Positions 18,233 to 27,379 of a DNA stretch of 64,000 nucleotides are shown here, in pieces. This DNA is from Clostridia bacterium (GTDB lineage: Bacteria; Bacillota; Clostridia; Oscillospirales; Acutalibacteraceae), in contig JAFWAC010000015.1 in NCBI GenBank assembly GCA_017507805.1, forward strand, positions 186,001-250,000. Direction: 5' to 3'. How positions within the stretch are numbered: position 1 is the stretch's first letter; each line of letters opens with the position of its first letter. The translations under genes were made by a program, and so were the position numbers. The notes under the pieces were generated by a model. The model was not told where the DNA came from, ran no database searches, and saw only the letters and a program-made list of their open reading frames with translations.

Positions 18233-19366
18233 ATGGAAATTTTGAACGATCTCTACTTTTTGGTAGAAAACATTGCCCGCCTTACTGATTGGCGCTATGT
18301 TGTGATGTGGATAATCGGCGGTGTGCTGATTTTTCTCGCAATCCGTTTTGACATGGAGCCCACACTTTTGTTGCCCTTGGGCTTTGGTACAATTCTTGTA
18401 AACATACCCCTTTCCGGTGCTATCGGGGCAGAGGGCGCGCTTACAACCCTTTTTAATGCAGGCATTGCAAACGAGCTGTTTCCGCTGATTTTGTTTATTG
18501 GAATTGGCGCTATGATTGATTTCGGCCCGTTGCTTTCCAACCCCAAGCTCATGATGTTCGGCGCGGCGGCGCAGTTCGGTATTTTCTTTACTCTCTGTGT
18601 GGCATCAATGTTTTTTGATATTAAGGAAGCCGCTTCAATCGGTATTATCGGTGCGGCGGACGGCCCCACAGCAATTGTTGTCGCCAACAAGCTTTTGGGC
18701 TCGGATAATAACATTACAGGTGCAATAATGGTTGCCGCTTATTCCTATATGGCTCTGGTGCCGATCATTCAGCCGCCCGTAATAAAGCTTTTAACCACCA
18801 AAAAGGAAAGACTTATCCGTATGCCTTACTCTGAAAAGAGTGTTTCCAAGCTTACAAAAATTCTTTTCCCAATTGTTATCACCGTTATCGCCGGTATTGT
18901 TGCACCTGAATCGGTTTCGCTCATCGGCTTCCTTATGTTCGGCAACCTTATCCGTGAGTGCGGTGTGCTTAATTCACTTTCGGAAACAGCACAAAATGTT
19001 CTCGCAAACCTCATCACAATTTTCTTGGGTATAACAATTGCGTGCCAGATGCAGGCAGATAAATTCCTGCGTCCGCAAACCTTATTAATTTTAGGCTTAG
19101 GTCTCTTTGCCTTTATATTCGACACAGCCTTCGGCGTTGTGTTCGCTAAATTTATCAATCTGTTTATGCCGAAGAACAAGAAAATTAATCCGATGATTGG
19201 CGCGGCAGGTATTTCTGCATTCCCCATGTCGGGCAGAGTTGTTCATAAGATGGGACTTAAAGAGGACCCGCAAAACTTCCTGCTTATGCATTCCATAGGC
19301 GTAAATGTATCGGGTCAGATTGCTTCGGTTGTTGCCGGCGGTCTTATACTCAACTTCTTTATATAG
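18233..19366 (+). CDS. oadB: Na+-translocating decarboxylase beta subunit
   Basis: 377 residues from ATG 18233 (GAAAGGA 8 bases upstream; the in-frame TTG at 18230 is less likely). About nine to eleven transmembrane helices; the family hallmarks IGIIGAADGPTAIVVANKLL, GFLMFGNLIRECGV and SGRVVHKMG are present. In complete enzymes this subunit couples decarboxylation of biotin-bound carboxylate (oxaloacetate, methylmalonyl-CoA or glutaconyl-CoA) to Na+ export. No carboxyltransferase alpha or biotin carrier gene is nearby, so those subunits must be encoded elsewhere. Confidence 0.92.
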   Translation: MEILNDLYFLVENIARLTDWRYVVMWIIGGVLIFLAIRFDMEPTLLLPLGFGTILVNIPLSGAIGAEGALTTLFNAGIANELFPLILFIGIGAMIDFGPLLSNPKLMMFGAAAQFGIFFTLCVASMFFDIKEAASIGIIGAADGPTAIVVANKLLGSDNNITGAIMVAAYSYMALVPIIQPPVIKLLTTKKERLIRMPYSEKSVSKLTKILFPIVITVIAGIVAPESVSLIGFLMFGNLIRECGVLNSLSETAQNVLANLITIFLGITIACQMQADKFLRPQTLLILGLGLFAFIFDTAFGVVFAKFINLFMPKNKKINPMIGAAGISAFPMSGRVVHKMGLKEDPQNFLLMHSIGVNVSGQIASVVAGGLILNFFI

Positions 19367-19378
19367 GAGGAAAAACAG

Positions 19379-19519
19379 ATGAATTTTAATCCAATGGCTT
19401 TTGTTGATAATTTGAATTATCTTATTGTTGGTATGATAAGCATTTTTATCGTTATCGGTATTATTATCATAGCAACCGTGCTTCTTAACAAAATATTTAC
19501 CAAAAAGGACAAAAAATAG
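19379..19519 (+). CDS. Small OadG-like gamma subunit
   Basis: 46 residues, ATG 19379 with AGGAGG 8 bases upstream, 12 bases after oadB. One hydrophobic helix (LIVGMISIFIVIGIIIIATV) is followed by a short basic tail (KIFTKKDKK). Position, size and topology fit the small membrane anchor (gamma or delta, OadG/MmdD-like) of Na+-pumping decarboxylases. It lacks the His/Asp-rich zinc-binding tail of full-length OadG. Confidence 0.75.
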   Translation: MNFNPMAFVDNLNYLIVGMISIFIVIGIIIIATVLLNKIFTKKDKK

Positions 19520-19556
19520 TAAAATTATTGTTTACTAAAGTTGAAATATGAGTTAT

Positions 19557-19595
19557 AATAAGCTTGCGGTCATTGACTGCAAGCTTATTGTTTTT
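19557..19595 (+). terminator. Terminator after oadB-oadG
   Basis: AATAAGCTTGC (19557-19567) pairs perfectly with GCAAGCTTATT (19579-19589), then GTTTTT. The next gene's ribosome binding site begins directly after. Confidence 0.85.
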
Positions 19596-19605
19596 GGAGT
19601 GTGTT

Positions 19606-20748
19606 ATGGAGCTTAATTCTAAAAATTTCAAAAAACTTGTTCTTTTGGTTTTTTTGGGCGCTTTTTTTCTGACCGCCTTGCAGAATTTGGGCGGTGTGTT
19701 TGGCTTTTTTAGTAAAATAATTTCCTTTTTTTCGCCTGTTATAGCGGCACTGTGCATTGCTTTTGTTTTGAATGTACTGCTTACTGCGCTTGAGACTAAG
19801 GTATTCTTTTTTATGGACAAAAGCCGTAAGGGGTTTGTTAAAAAGCTTAAAAGACCTCTTTGCCTTGTGCTGACATATCTTATTGCTCTTGGTATAGTTT
19901 CACTTTTGATATTGGTTATAATTCCTGATATAATCGATACGATAACATACATTGCAGAAAAAATGCCCTCCTTTGTGGTGAAAGCGCGCGATTGGGTTGA
20001 GGGCTTGCTTCACCGTTTCAATATTCGGGACGGGCTTCCTGAAATAAAAATCAATTGGACTGCCGCCGCAAAGACGGCTAAGGATTGGCTTTCGGGCTAT
20101 TCGGGCAGAATTTTCGGTGATGCCGTTAATATTACAACATCTGTCTTTTCGGGCGTGTTCCAGACATTTTTCAGTTTTGTTATTTCTGTTTATGTGCTGG
20201 CTCAAAAGGAAAAAATCGGCAGGTTTGTAAGGGCTGTAATAGATGCCTTTATCCCCGAAAAGCTTACAAAACGCATTTATCATATTTCTTTCAGAACACA
20301 CGAAGCTTTTTCGCGCTTTATCGGCGGTCAGCTTACCGAGGCATTGATTTTGGGTGTCCTTTGCTTTATCGGAATGACAATTTTCCGTTTCCCAAATGCA
20401 CTCATAATTTCGGTTTTGATTTGCGTAACTGCATTGGTGCCTATAATCGGCGCAACGATAGGTGTTGTCATCGGCGCTTTGCTTATTGTAATTACCAATC
20501 CGCTTAAGGCTTTACTGTTTGTGGTATTTTTCCTGATTTTACAGCAAATAGAAGGTAATCTGATTTATCCAAAGGTTGTCGGCAAAGCTGTGGGACTTCC
20601 GGGTGTTATCGTTGTAAGTGCGGTTTTGGTCGGAGGTAATATCGGCGGCGTGCTTGGAGGACTTATTGCTGTTCCGACCTGCGCTGTGATTTATATTTTG
20701 CTTAAAGAGGCAGTGGCGGAGGTTAATCAAAGAAAACTAAATCATTAA
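19606..20748 (+). CDS. AI-2E family (PerM/YtvI-like) membrane transporter
   Basis: 380 residues from ATG 19606 (GGAG upstream, after the terminator). Seven to eight transmembrane segments with a central soluble region; SRFIGGQLTEALILGVLCF and PIIGATIGVVIGALL are the conserved AI-2E/UPF0118 blocks. Characterised relatives export autoinducer-2 or act as Na+/H+ antiporters, so the substrate here is open. The neighbouring Na+-pump genes make an ion role worth considering. Confidence 0.85.
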   Translation: MELNSKNFKKLVLLVFLGAFFLTALQNLGGVFGFFSKIISFFSPVIAALCIAFVLNVLLTALETKVFFFMDKSRKGFVKKLKRPLCLVLTYLIALGIVSLLILVIIPDIIDTITYIAEKMPSFVVKARDWVEGLLHRFNIRDGLPEIKINWTAAAKTAKDWLSGYSGRIFGDAVNITTSVFSGVFQTFFSFVISVYVLAQKEKIGRFVRAVIDAFIPEKLTKRIYHISFRTHEAFSRFIGGQLTEALILGVLCFIGMTIFRFPNALIISVLICVTALVPIIGATIGVVIGALLIVITNPLKALLFVVFFLILQQIEGNLIYPKVVGKAVGLPGVIVVSAVLVGGNIGGVLGGLIAVPTCAVIYILLKEAVAEVNQRKLNH

Positions 20749-20878
20749 AACTCCACGAATTATAGAGTTTTGCGTTTTATGCCTATGAAATTCTAACGGT
20801 AAAATTCTTTAAAACATAGGTTTACTATTAAGGCGGAAAATTTTATAATATTAGTATAAAATTATATGGGGTGAAATT

Positions 20879-22093
20879 ATGGATGCTAAGGGCTTTGGAG
20901 CAACTATCTCATGCTTGCGCAAAAAGTGCGGTATGACGCAATCCCAGTTGGCTGACAGAATGAATATAAGCGATAAAACCGTGAGCCGTTGGGAAAACGG
21001 TTTGGGTTTTCCTGAGGTTACACAGTTTCCGGTATTAGCTTCAATATTCGGTGTTACAGTCGATTATCTTATGAACGGTGAACGCAAGGGTATAACCATT
21101 GCAGGAAATATTCTGACCGATATTGTTAAAACCATTAACAATTATCCTGAGGTTGGAACACTTGCAAATATTACCGATGTAAGCAGAGCAGTGGGAGGCT
21201 GTGTGCCTAATACTGCAATCGACCTTGCAAAAATCGACCGCAGTATCCCGATTTCTGTAATCGGAAAAATCGGTGATGATGAGTATGGACGGTATGTTCT
21301 GTCACAGCTCAGCCGTTACAGTATAGACTGTGAAAAAATCTCTGTGTCCGCCGATAAGCCGACCAGCTTCAGCGATGTTATGAGCCTTGCTTCGGGAGAA
21401 AGAACATTTTTCCACGCAAGAGGCGCAAATGCTGAGTTTTCACCTGAGGATATTAATATTTCACAGCTAAACAGTGTTATTTTCCATATCGGATATATTC
21501 TGCTTCTGGATTGCTTTGATAAAGAGGACGGGGAATATGGTACTGTTATGGCGCGTCTTTTGCACAGTGTTCAGGAGCACGGCATAAAAACCTCGGTTGA
21601 TGTTGTGAGTGACAGCACGGCAGACTATAAGGCTAAGATTGTTCCTGCACTTAAATACTGTAATTATATAATCATAAACGAGATTGAAGCCTGTATGATT
21701 TCAGACCTGCCGCCTTATAATGCTGACGGTAAGCTTGATGTCGAAAACATAAGAAAAACAATGGAGCTTATTGCATCGTACGGTGTTAAGGATAAGGTTA
21801 TTGTTCACTGCAAGGATGCCGGCTTCTGTTACGATGTCCAAACACAGAGCTTCACCGTTGTGCCATCGCTTAAAATACCATCCTCTGAAATCAAGGGAAG
21901 TGTTGGTGCGGGTGACGCATTTTGTGCCGGTTGTCTTTGTGGACTTTATAACGGTTTTGATGATAAGCATATTCTTGAGTTTGCATCGTCTGCCGCCGCC
22001 TGCAACCTGTTTTCAAAGAATTCGGTTGACGGAATGTTAAGCAAAAATGAAATTGAAAAATTAGCCGATAAATATGGGAGGAAAGAGATATGA
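20879..22093 (+). CDS. HTH-XRE / PfkB sugar kinase fusion
   Basis: 404 residues. Residues 1-65 are a helix-turn-helix of the XRE/Cro type (MTQSQLADRMNISDKTVSRW). From about residue 70 a complete PfkB/ribokinase-family kinase follows: the sugar-binding start AVGGCVPNTAIDLAKI, the lid region, and the ATP/anion-hole motif KGSVGAGDAFCAG with catalytic Asp. It overlaps the next gene by 4 bases (ATGA). A kinase that carries its own DNA-binding domain may sense its sugar substrate and regulate the operon directly, which is inference. A TATAAT-like element lies about 35 bases upstream. Confidence 0.85.
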   Translation: MDAKGFGATISCLRKKCGMTQSQLADRMNISDKTVSRWENGLGFPEVTQFPVLASIFGVTVDYLMNGERKGITIAGNILTDIVKTINNYPEVGTLANITDVSRAVGGCVPNTAIDLAKIDRSIPISVIGKIGDDEYGRYVLSQLSRYSIDCEKISVSADKPTSFSDVMSLASGERTFFHARGANAEFSPEDINISQLNSVIFHIGYILLLDCFDKEDGEYGTVMARLLHSVQEHGIKTSVDVVSDSTADYKAKIVPALKYCNYIIINEIEACMISDLPPYNADGKLDVENIRKTMELIASYGVKDKVIVHCKDAGFCYDVQTQSFTVVPSLKIPSSEIKGSVGAGDAFCAGCLCGLYNGFDDKHILEFASSAAACNLFSKNSVDGMLSKNEIEKLADKYGRKEI

Positions 22094-22626
22094 CAAGAAG
22101 GGAATACGATGCGCAGGTGCAAAGCACGCTTGAGTATTTTGAAAAAGCGCAAATTGTGCTGACGGACGAGGAAAAGGCAAATGTTGAGGTTGCCGATTTC
22201 GGAATGGGGAAGGTAAAAGAATTAGGACTTCAGTTGGTGGTCTATATTAATACCGACCGTGTTTGCGCAAAGGAAATGGTTTTATTGCCCGGTCAGACCT
22301 GTCCTGAGCATAAGCATGTTCCCACAAACGGTCAGGCAGGCAAGGAGGAAACCTTCCGTTGCAGATACGGTGAGGTTTATCTTTATGTTGAGGGTGAAAA
22401 AAATACCGATGCAATTTCGGCAAAGCTGATTGAGAGCGAGTTTTCTGTTTTTCATGAAATTATCCTGAAGCCCGGTGAGCAATATACCATTATGCCCGAA
22501 ACACTGCATTGGTTTCAAGCCGGTCCTGACGGTGCGGTTATCTCTGAATTTTCCACCCGCAGTACAGATGAAACAGATGTGTTTACAGATAAGAGATTAA
22601 TAAGAGAAACAAAAATAGAGGTGTAA
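22090..22626 (+). CDS. D-lyxose (mannose) isomerase, YdaE-like cupin
   Basis: 178 residues, a single cupin. It is close to Bacillus YdaE-type D-lyxose ketol-isomerases: GLQLVVYINTDRVCAKEMVL, GQTCPEHKHVPTNGQAGKEE (metal ligands His-x-His and Glu), ETFRCRYGEVYLYVEGE and ETLHWFQAG. The reaction is D-lyxose to D-xylulose, often also D-mannose to D-fructose. With the adjacent kinase and aldolase this makes a short ketose pathway. Confidence 0.9.
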   Translation: MTRREYDAQVQSTLEYFEKAQIVLTDEEKANVEVADFGMGKVKELGLQLVVYINTDRVCAKEMVLLPGQTCPEHKHVPTNGQAGKEETFRCRYGEVYLYVEGEKNTDAISAKLIESEFSVFHEIILKPGEQYTIMPETLHWFQAGPDGAVISEFSTRSTDETDVFTDKRLIRETKIEV

Positions 22627-22629
22627 AAA

Positions 22630-23562
22630 ATGTTAGTTAATATGAACGAAGTGCTGTATAATGCGAAAAAGGGTAAATATGCAGTAGGCTTATTCAATGC
22701 CGTGAATTTGGAATTGGCGCGCGGAATTATAGCGGCGGCAGAGCAAACAGGTTCTCCGGTTATTATGGGAACAGCAGAGATTTTATTTCCGTACGGACCG
22801 TTAGAGGAGGTATCTTATTACCTGCTTCCTATGGCGAAGAAAGCAAATGTTCCTGTAGTAATACACTTGGATCACGGTTTAAAGAAAGAAACCTGTTTGA
22901 AAGCTCTTGAGCTTGGTTTTTCATCAATTATGTATGATTGCTCAACCGATTCGTATGATGAGAATGTAAGAAAGGTAAAGGAAATGGCAGATATAGCCCA
23001 CTCATACGGAGCAACAATTGAGGGAGAGCTTGGTCATGTAGGTGATAATGAAGGCTCTGCAGAGGGCAGCTCGCATTTAACAGACCCGTCAGAGTTCTTT
23101 ACAGATCCTAAAATGGCGAAGGATTATGTAGAAAAAACAGGTGTCGATGCGCTTGCAATCGCAGTAGGAAATGCGCACGGTGCATATAAGCTTCCGCCTA
23201 AATTAGATTTTGAAAGAATCAGTACAATTGCTAAAACGGTAAATGTACCGTTGGTACTGCACGGTGGCTCAGGGCTTACAGACAATGATTTTAAGCGTGC
23301 TATAAAAGAGGGTATCAGCAAGGTAAATATATTTACTGATATTAACATAGCGGCAGTAAAGGCAGAATTCAGTAGATTTACCGATATGAACAAGGGTATT
23401 ATCGATTTGATTCCTGCAGCAGTAGAGGCTATTAAGCAGGAAACTGTTAAGAAAATGCAACTGTTTGACTCTGTAGGCAAAGCTAATGCCAAAAACAATG
23501 ACATAGATATTGATTCTATTGTGGCAGCTGTTGTTAAAAAAATATCACAAGAATTGAAATAA
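22630..23562 (+). CDS. Class II ketose-phosphate aldolase
   Basis: 310 residues, zinc-dependent class II aldolase family (Fba/KbaY/GatY). Visible motifs: NAVNLELARGIIAAAEQT, the catalytic VVIHLDHGLKKETCLKAL, IEGELGHVGDNEG, AVGNAHGAYK and LVLHGGSGL, which supply the zinc His and phosphate-binding residues. It starts 3 bases after the isomerase gene. Cleavage of a ketose 1-phosphate or 1,6-bisphosphate to DHAP plus an aldehyde is expected; which sugar is not decidable. Confidence 0.88.
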   Translation: MLVNMNEVLYNAKKGKYAVGLFNAVNLELARGIIAAAEQTGSPVIMGTAEILFPYGPLEEVSYYLLPMAKKANVPVVIHLDHGLKKETCLKALELGFSSIMYDCSTDSYDENVRKVKEMADIAHSYGATIEGELGHVGDNEGSAEGSSHLTDPSEFFTDPKMAKDYVEKTGVDALAIAVGNAHGAYKLPPKLDFERISTIAKTVNVPLVLHGGSGLTDNDFKRAIKEGISKVNIFTDINIAAVKAEFSRFTDMNKGIIDLIPAAVEAIKQETVKKMQLFDSVGKANAKNNDIDIDSIVAAVVKKISQELK

Positions 23563-23626
23563 TATTTAGTTGCGACTATGATATGTATAAGGCGTTGCCT
23601 TATCTTGAAATAAACCTAAAAACATA

Positions 23627-23667
23627 AAATCCCTGCACGGATTACTGATACCGTGCAGGGATTTTTA
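23627..23667. terminator. Bidirectional terminator
   Basis: AAATCCCTGCACGG (23627-23640) pairs perfectly with CCGTGCAGGGATTT (23651-23664), with A and T runs on both sides. It separates the aldolase operon from the convergent ABC-2 operon. Confidence 0.9.
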
Positions 23668-23668
23668 T

Positions 23669-24568
23669 CTATATTTGTTTTTTGCTTTTTAAGCAGTTCA
23701 ATAAAATGTAAATCGAAATGAACACAGCAATTGCCAGACCAAGAATAATATACATCGTGCTTATTTTTACGCGGCTTTCAAAGAAATAAAGATTGTAATC
23801 TATGGAGTTTTTGATTGCTTCGATTACCTCGGTGGATAAGCCTGTTTTTTCCATTTCTTCAAACACACCCCGCATAGCATGATTTTTTAAGAGGGAGGTG
23901 CCGTATGTTCCGGGCAGAAAAGAGATTACTCTTTGCAATCCAACCGAAAACTGCGATATCGGCATATATGCTCCGCTGATAAAGCCGTAGCCTGAGCTTA
24001 TGACCGTTCCTACTGCCGATATTTGTCCCTGCGTGGATAAAAAGAAATTAATAATGCTTGACAATGCAGTGCCGAACAAAACAAGCAGAAACACATCAAG
24101 CAACAGAAGCAGAATATCACCGACCGAAAGATACCAGCCAATCCTTGCAATGTAAATAAGACAAATTCCCGTAGCGGAAAGACAGACACAAAGGGTTGAT
24201 ATGAGGGTGGAAAAATAATAGCTTAGTGCAAGGTGAGACGGCTTTACAGGCGAGATAGTCAAATCCTTGATGCTTCCTACCGCCTTGTCCTGTACCATAA
24301 GCATATTCGAGCAAAATGCCACCGTGACACAGGAAACGGCAAGAATTGAGGAAATTAATTGCCCGCCCACATAGCCGTTAATCAGCTTTTCACTCATATC
24401 AAGACCTTGCGGCAGGGCAGATAAAAAGCTTTGTTTGTAAACATTGCCTAAAAAGGTCGCATAGAGAACAAGCAGTATCACAGGGGTGATAAGTGAGGTG
24501 AAAAACATTCCCTTGTCTTTGAAGAAAAGCTTTGTGTTGCGTTTTATAAGCGCTTTTAATGTTTTCAT
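23669..24568 (-). CDS. ABC-2 type transporter permease
   Basis: 299 residues. Six transmembrane helices of the ABC-2 membrane family: an N-terminal helix after a basic stretch, a central bundle with ILAVSCVTVAFCSNMLMVQD, and a last segment near the C-terminus. With the ATPase encoded just upstream it forms an exporter for a drug, lipid or peptide; the substrate is unknown. It overlaps the ATPase gene by 4 bases. Confidence 0.88.
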   Translation of the reverse strand: MKTLKALIKRNTKLFFKDKGMFFTSLITPVILLVLYATFLGNVYKQSFLSALPQGLDMSEKLINGYVGGQLISSILAVSCVTVAFCSNMLMVQDKAVGSIKDLTISPVKPSHLALSYYFSTLISTLCVCLSATGICLIYIARIGWYLSVGDILLLLLDVFLLVLFGTALSSIINFFLSTQGQISAVGTVISSGYGFISGAYMPISQFSVGLQRVISFLPGTYGTSLLKNHAMRGVFEEMEKTGLSTEVIEAIKNSIDYNLYFFESRVKISTMYIILGLAIAVFISIYILLNCLKSKKQI

Positions 24569-25479
24569 TTTTCTGTACCCCCTGTAAGCTTTTTGCCCGT
24601 CACTGCAAGGAAAACGTCATCCATTTTTCCCTTTGTTATTTCATAATCCCTGAATATTTCGGGATGCTTTATAATAAGCTCGGTTGCCGCAGATGTGTCT
24701 GCAACAGATAATTTGTAGGCTTCCCGTATTGCTTCATACGGAACACCAAGTGTCTTTACTGTAGCCTCATCAGTTCCGTAAAGTGTGATAAAATCCCCTG
24801 TGTAGGTGTTTTTAAGCTGTAGGGGAGTGCCCTCAGCAATAAGTCTGCCGCTGTCGAGAATTACCACATAATCCGCGTCCGCCGCTTCCTCCATATAGTG
24901 TGTGGTAAGAAAGACGGTCATATTTTCTTTTTTTCTAAGGTTGCTTATAACATTCCAAAGCAACCTTCTTGTTTGTGGGTCAAGACCGGTGGTCGGTTCG
25001 TCAAGTATAAGGATTTTTGGATTGTGTATAAGTGCGCGGGCAATGTCAATTCGTCTCCTTTGACCGCCTGAAAGCTTGCCTACATTCCGTTTGAGCAGAT
25101 CTTCAAAATCAAGCATTTTGCTAAGCTGAGAAAGCCTTTGCTTGAAGCTTTCTCCTGTTATACCGTACAGGGCGGCGCGGCTTTCAAGATTATCCTTTAC
25201 AGTAAGCGCCTTGTCAAGCAGGCTGCTTTGGAAAACAACACCTAATTTGGTCTTGATTTGGGAGATGCTTTCCTGCAGATTTTCTCCGTCTATTATAACA
25301 GTACCGCTGTCACAGCTTAGCTGACCGCAGAGTATGTTTATCGTTGTGGATTTACCGGCACCGTTGACGCCGAGAAAGGCAAAAAGCTCACCCTCCTTGA
25401 CACGAAATGATAAGCTCTGTACCGCCTTTACACCGTCAAAGGATTTATTAAGGTCGGTTATTTTGATTATGTCTCTCAT
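24565..25479 (-). CDS. ABC exporter ATPase (drug-resistance type)
   Basis: 304 residues. Walker A LGVNGAGKSTTINIL, Q-loop VFQSSLLDKALTV, signature KLSGGQRRR, Walker B ILILDEPTTGLDP and H-loop FLTTHYMEEA, with a C-terminal extension typical of DrrA/CcmA-like exporters. It pairs with the permease and is encoded directly after the TetR gene with a 4-base overlap. Confidence 0.93.
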   Translation of the reverse strand: MRDIIKITDLNKSFDGVKAVQSLSFRVKEGELFAFLGVNGAGKSTTINILCGQLSCDSGTVIIDGENLQESISQIKTKLGVVFQSSLLDKALTVKDNLESRAALYGITGESFKQRLSQLSKMLDFEDLLKRNVGKLSGGQRRRIDIARALIHNPKILILDEPTTGLDPQTRRLLWNVISNLRKKENMTVFLTTHYMEEAADADYVVILDSGRLIAEGTPLQLKNTYTGDFITLYGTDEATVKTLGVPYEAIREAYKLSVADTSAATELIIKHPEIFRDYEITKGKMDDVFLAVTGKKLTGGTEK

Positions 25480-26039
25480 TTGATTTCTCCTTTGGTAAGA
25501 GCATTGAAAATTTCCGTAAGCATAAGGCTTATATCCTCCATTGTGAAAACACAGCGTCTTTGTGCATATAAAACAGCAAGACCGTGTGTGTAAACAGACA
25601 GGTGGTTATAAAGCTTTTTGGCTTTTTCCTCATTTAAAGAATAGCTTGATTTTACTGTGTTGAGAACGGTTGCAGTGTTTTCATCGGCTGCAGGGAAAAA
25701 ATGCGTGATTTCCTCATTTTCGTCCCCCTGCATAAATAAAAGCTTAAACAGTTCCGGCTCATCCTTTGCAAATTGAATGTATTTTAAGCCTGTGCCTTTA
25801 AATGGGGGAGACAACTGCAAGCCCGCATTAAGATAGCACACATAAAGCTGTTTTGCTTTTTCGAGCACGAGCGTTTGTACCTCCTCAATGCTTTGAAATG
25901 CCGTAAAAATCGGTGCAGTGGAGGTGCCAAGCTCTGCGGCTAAGCCTCTGGCGGTAAGAATTTCCATTCCGTGCTTCCGCACCATTTCATAGGCGACTTG
26001 TGTAATCTGCTCCTTTGTGTATTTCACATTTGGGGGCAT
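25476..26039 (-). CDS. TetR-family repressor of the ABC exporter
   Basis: 187 residues. The N-terminal helix-turn-helix (YTKEQITQVAYEMVRKHG followed by LTARGLAAELGTSTAPIFTAF) is followed by a C-terminal ligand-binding helical domain. It is the first gene of the exporter operon, and its promoter holds a near-perfect palindrome, so autorepression relieved by the exported compound is likely. Confidence 0.88.
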   Translation of the reverse strand: MPPNVKYTKEQITQVAYEMVRKHGMEILTARGLAAELGTSTAPIFTAFQSIEEVQTLVLEKAKQLYVCYLNAGLQLSPPFKGTGLKYIQFAKDEPELFKLLFMQGDENEEITHFFPAADENTATVLNTVKSSYSLNEEKAKKLYNHLSVYTHGLAVLYAQRRCVFTMEDISLMLTEIFNALTKGEIK

Positions 26040-26058
26040 AGTTTTTCCTCCTAATAAA

Positions 26059-26112
26059 TAACAGATGTTTTATAACACCTGTTATTATAAACCGAAAATG
26101 CTGTTTTGTCAA
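26059..26112 (-). promoter_or_regulatory. TetR operon promoter and palindromic operator
   Basis: On the minus strand TTGACA (26112-26107), a 17-base spacer and TATAAT (26089-26084) form a perfect SigA promoter. Directly downstream and abutting the -10 is an inverted repeat, TAACAGATGT (26059-26068) and ACACCTGTTA (26075-26084), 9 of 10 bases matching around a 6-base centre. This is the expected size for a TetR dimer site blocking initiation. Confidence 0.8.
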
Positions 26113-26121
26113 CGAATTTTT

Positions 26122-26163
26122 AAAAAATACCGCCCGAGAGTTAATTCTCAGGCGGTATTTTTT
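26122..26163 (-). terminator. Terminator of the PrsA-like lipoprotein gene
   Basis: AAAAAATACCGCC (26122-26134) pairs with GGCGGTATTTTTT (26151-26163), with an inner GAGA/TCTC extension around one mismatch. The arm overlaps the stop codon of the gene at 26162. Confidence 0.88.
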
Positions 26164-27271
26164 AATAGCTGTATTCAGGCTCTTTGATTTTCTTAACCTT
26201 AAACTGCTTAACAGCATAGTCGTTAATGTCAACCTCAAGCTTGCCGGCAAAATCATCAATGATTTTCTCGTAATCCTCATCTGCAATAAGGTGGCGGATT
26301 GTCATATCAAGATTTTCCAAATAGTAGGGGTCAGCCTTAATATCCTGCTTAACAATAATAACATATCCGGCTTCGTCCTCAAGCTCAACAAGCTTAATTT
26401 CACCTGTTGCCATTGCTTTTGCGGTTTCGTAATGGTCAGAGTCATAACCTGTATCCTCAGCACCCAGAATAGATGCATATTTATCAAGCGGCTCTGAAAC
26501 CTCTTCTTCAGCGGTTTCCTCATCAGTGCTGTCAGTGGTTTCCTCAGTTTCGGTTTCTTCCTCAACCTCATTATAATCGTTGTAAACCTGCTCAAAGGTT
26601 TTCTTGCCGTCCTTAAGCTCTGTAACATAGGTGTTCATTTTATCCTTAAGCTCGGTTTTTTCAGTATCGGTCATTTCAGAATCAATAGAAGCCTCAAGCA
26701 CATTGGCAATCAGGAAGTTATCGTAAAGCTTTTTAGAAACCTCATCTGCGGCAATAGCCTTTTCGCCCTCCGCACCGTAAAGATGCTCGAAATAAAGCTC
26801 TGAGTAATAGGAGTCCTTCATATACTGTGTATATGTAGCAAATCCTACACCGTTAGGCTCAAAGTAAGCTGAATAACCGTAGCTTGACCAATAATAAGAG
26901 GCATAGCTTTCAATATTTGCAAGCTCCTCCTTGTCAATTTCAAGCTCGTTATCCTTGCAAAGGGTTTTATATGCAGCTATCTTTTTAAGATAATCGATAG
27001 CGGCGTCCTCTACCCAGGTAACAAAGCCTTTACCGTCTATTTTTTGTGAATAATAATCGATTTCCTCGGTGCTTTCCTCATCGGAAAGATTTTCACTAAC
27101 CTTAGTCTTAGCTTCAGAATCGGCATTGATAAGGGCACACATATAGTATGCAGATGTGAATTCGATGTCCCCGATAGTAACGGCAATTTCATCCTTCTTG
27201 TGGCAGCCTGCAAAGGAAAATACCACAACAAGCACCAAGAAGGCGGCAAGTAATCTTTTTATATTTTTCAT
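26162..27271 (-). CDS. PrsA/SurA-like foldase lipoprotein
   Basis: 369 residues from ATG 27271 (GGAGG upstream). Lipobox SFAGC. The body is helical and very acidic in its middle (a Glu/Thr-rich linker about residues 205-235), with a SurA_N-like N-terminal half. The C-terminal part (MTIRHLIADEDYEKIIDDF) resembles extracellular peptidyl-prolyl isomerase/chaperone lipoproteins. I see no clear parvulin active site, so chaperone rather than isomerase activity is more likely. Confidence 0.7.
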   Translation of the reverse strand: MKNIKRLLAAFLVLVVVFSFAGCHKKDEIAVTIGDIEFTSAYYMCALINADSEAKTKVSENLSDEESTEEIDYYSQKIDGKGFVTWVEDAAIDYLKKIAAYKTLCKDNELEIDKEELANIESYASYYWSSYGYSAYFEPNGVGFATYTQYMKDSYYSELYFEHLYGAEGEKAIAADEVSKKLYDNFLIANVLEASIDSEMTDTEKTELKDKMNTYVTELKDGKKTFEQVYNDYNEVEEETETEETTDSTDEETAEEEVSEPLDKYASILGAEDTGYDSDHYETAKAMATGEIKLVELEDEAGYVIIVKQDIKADPYYLENLDMTIRHLIADEDYEKIIDDFAGKLEVDINDYAVKQFKVKKIKEPEYSY

Positions 27272-27379
27272 TTTGTTTTTTACCTCCGAAAAACATATTA
27301 GCAATTATAGCTATTATATAACAGATTTATAAAAAAGTCTATAAAAACTTTTATTCTTTATAAAATATCTTTAAAAAAC

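Noticed and set aside
18295..19291. Long frames antisense to oadB
   Set aside because: They follow from codon bias of the membrane protein gene; no start signals.
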